DNA of 64,000 nt from Deltaproteobacteria bacterium. Its GTDB lineage: Bacteria; CG2-30-53-67. The notes below the pieces were generated by a model. It worked only from the letters and a program-made list of their open reading frames with translations, made no database searches and was not told the DNA's origin. A program made the translations under genes and the position numbers. The stretch is from contig JAADIO010000048.1 of NCBI GenBank assembly GCA_013151235.1, positions 26,772-90,771 of the forward strand, written 5' to 3'. Below are positions 60,201-64,000 of the stretch, piece after piece (the first letter of the stretch is position 1; every line of letters begins with the position of its first letter).

Positions 60201-60784
60201 GTGGGACCACGACCGGTTATCCCATTGGTTCCTCTCCGGCGGTTTATGTCTGTGACGGTGGTCATGTCCTCGTATTCTTCGGAACCGGTGGTGCTGATTT
60301 TGCTTCTGACAGCAATTCCGGGCATATCATCGGGATCGATATCACCAATGGTGCCGTTACGTCCGGTGGTACCGGTGAATTGTTCAACTATACCCTGGAT
60401 GTTGGTGAAAAGCTTTATGCCTCTCCGATCGTGACTAAAAACGCTGTCATTTTCGGTACGGCTTTTGGTGACCGGGAGACGACGGACCCAAACTCAGATA
60501 TTTCGGATAGTCAGTCCGGGAAAATCCACATTGTGAAGCCTGTAAGCGGAGACATCTGTTACGCCAGTGGATGTGGAGGTAACGGTCAATCAGACTATAA
60601 TGACTCCAGTCATGAGGTTGTTTCCGATGTGAGCGCCAAGGTGACTGGAAGCTATGCGGAAGGAAACCAAGTGATCCTCGGGACTATGGATGGCAAAATC
60701 ATCCGGTTTGGCAAGGATAAAGAGGATGGGAACAATCTGGCTCCGAGCGAGCGGGTGAATATCGAATTTTGGCGTGATTTCTGA
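57221..60784 (+). CDS. pilY1: PilY1-type pilus tip protein with an unusual N-terminal domain
   Basis: 1187 aa. Signal peptide (KIEILIAVISALFVFAGSATA). The C-terminal part is the PilY1/PilC beta-propeller: VIYAGSADGMLHAFTGSTGA, ERWAFLPHNLLGKLYG and the calcium-type loop DKDGDGVIDSVLAADMEGR. Another DxDG-type loop is in DLADLDGNGEYNDL. Residues about 25-440 are not the usual vWA-like head. They hold FFG-like and flavodoxin/ThuA-like patterns (FLDRGGALFAECASIMNFE). A glycine-rich hinge (GGGPGGPKGGPGGG) at about 425-440 joins the parts. It acts at the pilus tip in adhesion and calcium-tuned retraction. Last gene of the operon. Confidence 0.85.
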   Translation: MKKIEILIAVISALFVFAGSATADQRTFPAGSLIIPMNSSYQGATDHGIFEAYGLMYALLDHKDTAGDPDPIPVFWCINPDKTSITDTDFSISTDTGVDPASEYDHAGSTNPINTGIYTNTDGALQIDYFGGPFVIDAAYADAAKTIIDNWKNVNIHVANAPFTADIGRVLDGVPPKIALLNDTESHTNGNAVTILAGYLEIAGIGSGVYDVVTPDEVGGIATTVDGVSVPAGNGILEEKDADGKYVYDLLWAPHWTAYKDYGANAKKIISKIGDFLDRGGALFAECASIMNFEYHPNDAGSYNVGPWLTTNDISHNGGTNNAADIIVADPTIPFTQTGDFAFGPEGGHLHNWEPYNTSNSGYFDASDFSYGVPVAPPDSDYNATVQRLIYDTTGWDYYVAGYKDGDDSKGFISYLGGHTYVDCTGGGPGGPKGGPGGGAVQNAHEFKFEFKDKVDDPHASFTIHVDYNDGGTSESTEITFSKGDDFATGDPLEIDLSSMKIKDKTIEKVFFNNKGTNTITLTHFKITFTKGGKLKKVEDKVGKDTTNLLDSHDGIPSVTSFDTNDVLAASSGAGTGGGTPLSSCTYKNVAGIRYVLNTVLDLQAYVNYKEFMKSSPVMDLADLDGNGEYNDLIAYYGSFDYPGYTGHLRALKVKDDGSFTELWDAANKIPSNRTLYTAIDDSDGDSRVDDRINLEASATFLALNDSATGQTINEILNVTPSDGTDTDEISLLNNVISKDLGGIIHSSPAVVGPSPFVDPDRPIVIYAGSADGMLHAFTGSTGAERWAFLPHNLLGKLYGASLLQDTDMPTAVVDASPTVADMMVDRIGSTFDGNKQRRTILLSAEGSGNHYVFAMDISDPDDPQPWWEATATNMGYAYRTSMGHIKVCDVNDNCEVKAAAFVSTNYQAGTGIQVYAFDLETGDEFWSFGQSYGSTSNEIPDAPVLVDKDGDGVIDSVLAADMEGRLWQLDAATGKSLYGTTESPQPVYQVNVGGTTTGYPIGSSPAVYVCDGGHVLVFFGTGGADFASDSNSGHIIGIDITNGAVTSGGTGELFNYTLDVGEKLYASPIVTKNAVIFGTAFGDRETTDPNSDISDSQSGKIHIVKPVSGDICYASGCGGNGQSDYNDSSHEVVSDVSAKVTGSYAEGNQVILGTMDGKIIRFGKDKEDGNNLAPSERVNIEFWRDF

Positions 60785-60804
60785 TCCATTACGGTCAGAT
60801 AGTG

Positions 60805-60835
60805 AAAAGACCGCCGGTTTTCCCGGCGGTCTTTT
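60805..60835 (+). terminator. Intrinsic terminator after pilY1
   Basis: AAAAGACCGCCGG (60805-60817), loop TTTTC, CCGGCGGTCTTTT (60823-60835): perfect 13-bp stem ending in a T-tract. Confidence 0.92.
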
Positions 60836-60918
60836 TGGTTTGCCCGGCATGGCAGGCAAATCCAGTCCCGGTAATCGGAATGTCACCCCAATCAGCAGGA
60901 GAATCCGAAGGGTAAAAT

Positions 60919-61051
60919 CGGGATGACCCGTCGGCCTGGTTCGGCGGGGACCGTTACCTGTCACAGCCTGCAAGGAGTGAAGTTCCTTGGCGTGAGCACC
61001 CACTCCACCTTCATCCGGATGCAGGCGGGGAAGATCCGGTCTTCCAAGGCC
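60919..61051 (+). ncRNA. Possible structured RNA, unknown class
   Basis: Nested complementary segments with no convincing reading frame: CGGG/CCCG (60919-60930), GGCCTGG (60933) with CCAAGGCC (61044), GGGGACCG (60946) with CGGTCTTC (61037), GCCTGCA (60966-60972) with TGCAGGC (61020-61026), GGAGTG (60974) with CACTCC (61001). The long central fold resembles a rod-like RNA. Not matched to 6S, SRP, RNase P or a riboswitch by eye. Strand uncertain. Between 60836 and 61077 I see nothing else. Confidence 0.35.
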
Positions 61052-61077
61052 TGAATTCAGCAACTCACCCTTTTTGC

Positions 61078-61106
61078 TTGACTCAAAATTAATTTAATGA
61101 TATTTA
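61078..61106 (+). promoter_or_regulatory. Promoter for the thioredoxin-ArsR operon
   Basis: TTGACT (61078-61083), a 17-bp AT-rich spacer, TATTTA (61101-61106), about 75 bp upstream of the GTG start. Confidence 0.6.
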
Positions 61107-61180
61107 GATATTCAGATAAGGCTCTACATAATTTGTCAGAGTGAAAATTATAAACAGGATGAAAAAGAGGGAGGTCGATT

Positions 61181-61510
61181 GTGGGGTCTGATAAAATTAT
61201 TACATTAAATGATCAGAACTTCGAAAATGAGGTGAAGGAATCCAAAATTCCCATCCTGGTTGACTTCTGGGCGGAATGGTGTGCGCCATGCAGGATGGTT
61301 GCTCCCGTTCTGGACGAACTTGCCGAGGAGTTTGACGGCAAGGTCAAGATTGGAAAAGTAAATGTTGACCAAAACCGAACGGTTGCCGCTCAGTATGGGG
61401 TGATGTCCATTCCGACGCTGATTCTCTTCAAGAATGGCGAGTTGGTTGAACAGATGGTCGGTGCACAGCCGAAAGAAAACCTTCAGAAAGTCTTGCAATC
61501 AGCATTATAG
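61181..61510 (+). CDS. trxA: Thioredoxin
   Basis: 109 aa thioredoxin fold: DFWAEWCAPCRMVAPVLDEL with Cys34 and Cys37, cis-Pro in MSIPTLILFKNG. The active site reads WCAPC rather than the classic WCGPC, which may shift redox potential. No signal peptide, so cytosolic. GTG start behind GAGGGAGG. Shares an operon with an ArsR-type regulator 27 bp downstream. Confidence 0.95.
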   Translation: MGSDKIITLNDQNFENEVKESKIPILVDFWAEWCAPCRMVAPVLDELAEEFDGKVKIGKVNVDQNRTVAAQYGVMSIPTLILFKNGELVEQMVGAQPKENLQKVLQSAL

Positions 61511-61537
61511 TCCTGTTGAACCCAACCAGGGAAAATT

Positions 61538-61849
61538 ATGGATTTTGAGAATGCGGCTGAACTCTTGAAGATCATGGGGCATCCCACGCGGTTGCGTATC
61601 CTGATGTATCTGAAGAGCGAAAATAAATGCGTGAAGAATATCTGGGAGAGTCTTGCTCTCCCGCAGGCAAATGTTTCGCAGCATTTGATCCTGATGAAGA
61701 ACAAGGGGATTCTTGATTCGGAACGCAAAGGTTCACAGATCTGCTATTTTCTGAACAATGAACATGTTCTAAGCATACTGAATTTTCTTGAAGCCTCAAA
61801 GGATGTCGTAAATCCCATTGCCAAGAAGAATGGTCTTCATCGTCTCTGA
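61538..61849 (+). CDS. ArsR/SmtB-family regulator
   Basis: 103 aa winged helix: FENAAELLKIMGHPTRLRIL and PQANVSQHLILMKNKGILDS. The metal or redox Cys region shows ENKCVKN in place of the ELCVC motif, so a classic As/Cd site is absent. Two cysteines only. It may be a redox or small-molecule sensor. Paired with thioredoxin. Confidence 0.9.
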   Translation: MDFENAAELLKIMGHPTRLRILMYLKSENKCVKNIWESLALPQANVSQHLILMKNKGILDSERKGSQICYFLNNEHVLSILNFLEASKDVVNPIAKKNGLHRL

Positions 61850-61947
61850 GCCCGCCTCTTCCTTCCGGAGGTTTTCATTTTACAGCCTCCATTGATTCCA
61901 TACTTACATCGGTGTTCAATTGTTCGGCTTTGGGAAAAGCCTGTTTT

Positions 61948-62003
61948 GGGTACATAATCCTGAAAACTGCTTGACAAAATGTGTACCCCCCGATAGATAT
62001 AAT
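61948..62003 (+). promoter_or_regulatory. fadL promoter with inverted repeat across the -35
   Basis: TTGACA (61971-61976). Candidate -10 hexamers are TAGATA (61994-61999, 17-bp spacer) and TATAAT (61998-62003, 21-bp spacer). GGGTACA (61948-61954) and TGTACCC (61982-61988) are perfect inverted repeats on either side of the -35, like an operator. Confidence 0.6.
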
Positions 62004-62051
62004 AATGATTCTTTCACGCTTTGCAATATACCTTAAAGTAAGGAGGATGGA

Positions 62052-63443
62052 ATGAAAAAATTCATGACACAACTATTGGGAGGAGTTGCGGCCGTCTTAT
62101 TTCTGAGTTCTCCGGCTTGGGGGGCGGGGTTCCTGATCTTCGAACAGGGGGCCAAGGCGATGGGCATGGCCGGGGCTTTTACCGCAACGGCCGACGATCC
62201 GACGACGGTCTTCAACAACCCGGCAGGGATCACGCAATTAGAAGGAACGCAGATTTCTTTTGGGAACACCTTCATCCGGAACGACCAGAGTTATGATGTG
62301 GACAGTGCCCTGATTGTCGGCAAGACTTATCATGAAGAGATGGGCTCCAAGACCTTTTTTCTTCCTCACCTCTATGTCACCCAGAAATACAATGATCGAC
62401 TGAGTGTCGGATTCGGTGTTTTCTCCCCCTTTGGGATCGGGACCGACTGGGCGGACAACTCCGTGGGAAATTCCGTTGCAAACGAAACGACCATCAAGAC
62501 CTACAACCTGAACCCCAACGTGGCGTATAAGATCACCCCGAAACTCTCTCTGGCCTTGGGGGTGAACTACATCCGCACCAATATCCAGATTCAGCGGAGG
62601 ATTGGTGCCGAATCGTTTGTTCCGGGTGTTACACCTGTTATGAGCTATGAAGTCCTTGGCCAAGAACAATTGGGTCGCCTTCAGGTGGACGGTCGCGGTG
62701 GCGGCTGGGCCTACAATGTGGGGCTCCTCTACAAGATCAACGAATCCTGGCAGGCGGGCTTCTCCTACCGGAGCGATTACAAGATCGAGATTTCCCGGAG
62801 TCAGAGTTCCGTGACCTGGTCTAAAAGTTCCAAGCTCCTTTCCGATCTATCCGTGCTGAATCCCGCACTGGCGGCGGCTCCTTTTAATCCTCTTGTGAAC
62901 TCTTCTACAGAAGGATTCACCCGTCTTAATCTTCCCGGGATCTTCCTGGCGGGGGTTTCCACGACCATGTTCGACCAATGGAATATCGAATTTGATGTGC
63001 AGTATACGACGTGGAACCATTTTGACGATATTGTTATTGAAGTTGAGCCCCCGTTGAACTTGAATCCGTTCTTGCCTGGAATTAAACCGGGTGTGGATAT
63101 TACTCAGGATACCCTTCCTGCTTTGCAAGAAGACTGGGAGAATGGGTGGGGCTTTCATCTCGGTACGGAATACCACTATACCGAAAACTTCGCCGTCCGA
63201 ACCGGCTACTTCTACGACAAGAACCCCATTCCCGACCGAACCCTGGGACCGATCCTGCCCGACTCGGACCGGCAAAGCTTTTCTCTCGGCTGTGGTTACA
63301 CGAAGGGAAACTGGACAATGGATGCCGCCTACATGTATTCTCATTTTAAGAACCGGAGCACCGACAAAAACTACCAGAATTTTAATGCCTCCTACAAGTC
63401 GGACTTTCAGCTATTGGGATTGACGTTGACACGGAAATTGTAA
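62052..63443 (+). CDS. fadL: OmpP1/FadL-family outer membrane transporter
   Basis: 463 aa. Signal peptide ends in SSPAWGAGF. Mature N-terminus GFLIFEQGAKAMGMAGAFTA, then NNPAGITQLEGTQISFGN are FadL marks. A 14-strand barrel pattern continues to the C-terminus, which ends LGLTLTRKL instead of the usual Phe. Takes up long-chain fatty acids or hydrocarbons by diffusion. Strong ribosome site AAGGAGG. Confidence 0.92.
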   Translation: MKKFMTQLLGGVAAVLFLSSPAWGAGFLIFEQGAKAMGMAGAFTATADDPTTVFNNPAGITQLEGTQISFGNTFIRNDQSYDVDSALIVGKTYHEEMGSKTFFLPHLYVTQKYNDRLSVGFGVFSPFGIGTDWADNSVGNSVANETTIKTYNLNPNVAYKITPKLSLALGVNYIRTNIQIQRRIGAESFVPGVTPVMSYEVLGQEQLGRLQVDGRGGGWAYNVGLLYKINESWQAGFSYRSDYKIEISRSQSSVTWSKSSKLLSDLSVLNPALAAAPFNPLVNSSTEGFTRLNLPGIFLAGVSTTMFDQWNIEFDVQYTTWNHFDDIVIEVEPPLNLNPFLPGIKPGVDITQDTLPALQEDWENGWGFHLGTEYHYTENFAVRTGYFYDKNPIPDRTLGPILPDSDRQSFSLGCGYTKGNWTMDAAYMYSHFKNRSTDKNYQNFNASYKSDFQLLGLTLTRKL

Positions 63444-63461
63444 TATCGCGAGACATAATTG

Positions 63462-63498
63462 AACGGATATGCCCGCCAACCCGGCGGGCATATCCGTT
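63462..63498 (+). terminator. Intrinsic terminator after fadL
   Basis: AACGGATATGCCCGCC (63462-63477) with its perfect reverse complement at 63483-63498 and a loop of 5 nt, followed by TTT. Confidence 0.9.
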
Positions 63499-63577
63499 TT
63501 GCGATATTTTTTCGCCCATGAGTTTCTTGACTCATGAAACCATTCATGGTAAAACCTGCCCGGCCTTCCACAAAAGC

Positions 63578-63654
63578 GCCCCCGTAGCTCAGGCGGATAG
63601 AGCACCGGTTTCCTAAACCGGGTGTCGGGTGTTCGAGTCACCCCGGGGGCGCCA
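63578..63654 (+). tRNA. tRNA-Arg (anticodon CCT)
   Basis: 77 nt with encoded CCA. Acceptor stem GCCCCCG/CGGGGGC with discriminator G73. Anticodon stem CCGGT/ACCGG with loop TTCCTAA (anticodon CCT, reads AGG). T arm GGGTG-TTCGAGT-CACCC. A frameshifted transposase remnant lies downstream. Confidence 0.95.
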
Positions 63655-63874
63655 TAAATCCGACCATTATTTATATCCTGTTGTTTATAAAAGGTTTTTA
63701 CGTGTTCTGAAAACCGCTGCCCGAAAACATGGCTCCATATTTTTTGCAAATAATGCTGCAAATATTGTGGAAATGGTATACGAACATTTTCGATGACACT
63801 GCTGTCCGGATGTTTGGTTGCCAAAATCTTGTAACTATATGTTATAAAAGAGAAAAGCCTTGTTTTTGTCTGTC

Positions 63875-64000
63875 AGCTAACGGCAAACTGCACGATGTCA
63901 ATATCCTCGACGAATTGGTTCCGCAACCGGGGCCTTCTGCATCATGGATCGCGGCTATCTCGATTTCGGAAGGCTTTATCGACTGACGTATCCTGCTTTT
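63875..64000 (+). pseudogene. IS4-type transposase remnant, frameshifted and cut by window edge
   Basis: Two reading frames must be joined: ANGKLHDVNILDELVPQPG, then GAFCIMDRGYLDFGRLYRL one base out of register at the G-run near 63932. Both parts match the DDE region of IS4-family transposases (DRGY motif with the second catalytic Asp). The 5' part is missing, so it is non-functional. Between the tRNA and 63875 I see no other gene. Confidence 0.75.

Noticed and set aside
60590-61063. A 157-codon open frame on the minus strand after pilY1
   Set aside because: Half of it is antisense to pilY1 and it runs through the pilY1 terminator. No ribosome site and no recognisable domain. The palindromic segments better suit a structured RNA or relic.

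Overview
The window looks like part of the chromosome of a GC-rich Gram-negative anaerobe or facultative anaerobe of deltaproteobacterial (Desulfobacterota-like) grade. This is inferred from gene content: a complete 14-gene Nuo complex I, a type IV pilus minor-pilin operon behind a sigma-54 promoter, PilZ and HD-GYP proteins, a DUF4388 protein, a TusABCD-like sulfur relay, and outer-membrane FadL. No 16S gene is present, so the placement is tentative. TTG and GTG starts are common and both tRNAs encode their CCA.

Layout. 1-8.5 kb: a penicillin-binding protein 1A (cut by the window edge) and a degenerate histidine kinase run leftward. uvrB, uvrC, a GAF/degenerate-cyclase membrane protein and a PilZ protein run rightward. 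8.5-23.3 kb: nuoABCDEFGHIJKLMN behind two overlapping promoters, with a palindromic repeat and a strong terminator-like hairpin between nuoK and nuoL. 23.4-25.7 kb: a DUF4388 protein, pyrF and tRNA-Ala(CGC). 25.9-29.5 kb: a leftward operon of an ExeA-type ATPase, an HD-GYP protein and an ABC-2 exporter. 29.6-35.8 kb: a leftward 12-gene sulfur operon (Rrf2 regulator, threonine-synthase-like enzyme, MoaD/ThiS carrier ending in Gly-Gly, two NIL proteins, E1-like enzyme, JAMM peptidase, DsrE, DsrF and DsrH types, TusA, cysteine synthase). 35.9-41.9 kb: nitroreductase, a MITE-like element, dGTPase, a lipoprotein, a short-type glucan phosphorylase and a core-MetE-like protein. 41.9-44.6 kb: an accessory island with a deleted RAYT element, a PD-(D/E)XK-like protein, a truncated small gene and an intact RAYT, bounded by two copies of the 3' end of the MetE-like gene. 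44.8-47.8 kb: a cold-shock protein with a long leader, and znuACB. 47.8-54.2 kb: two hypothetical proteins and a leftward GldA/GldF/GldG-type ABC operon plus DUF4340 protein. 54.2-60.8 kb: sigma-54-driven fimT-pilV-pilW-pilX-pilY1. 60.8-64 kb: a possible structured RNA, thioredoxin, an ArsR regulator, FadL, tRNA-Arg(CCT) and a frameshifted IS4-type transposase remnant.

The most interesting system is the sulfur operon. It contains every part expected for protein-thiocarboxylate-dependent cysteine synthesis, as in the mycobacterial CysM-CysO-Mec+ route. Here it is joined to a complete Tus/Dsr-type persulfide relay and two stand-alone NIL proteins under an Rrf2 regulator with three cysteines. 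The second theme is a family of palindromic elements whose ends read GA(T/C)GG...G(C/T)AAAAAGTC. Two copies supply the last two bases of the stop codon of the upstream gene, and a third has a 6-bp target duplication.
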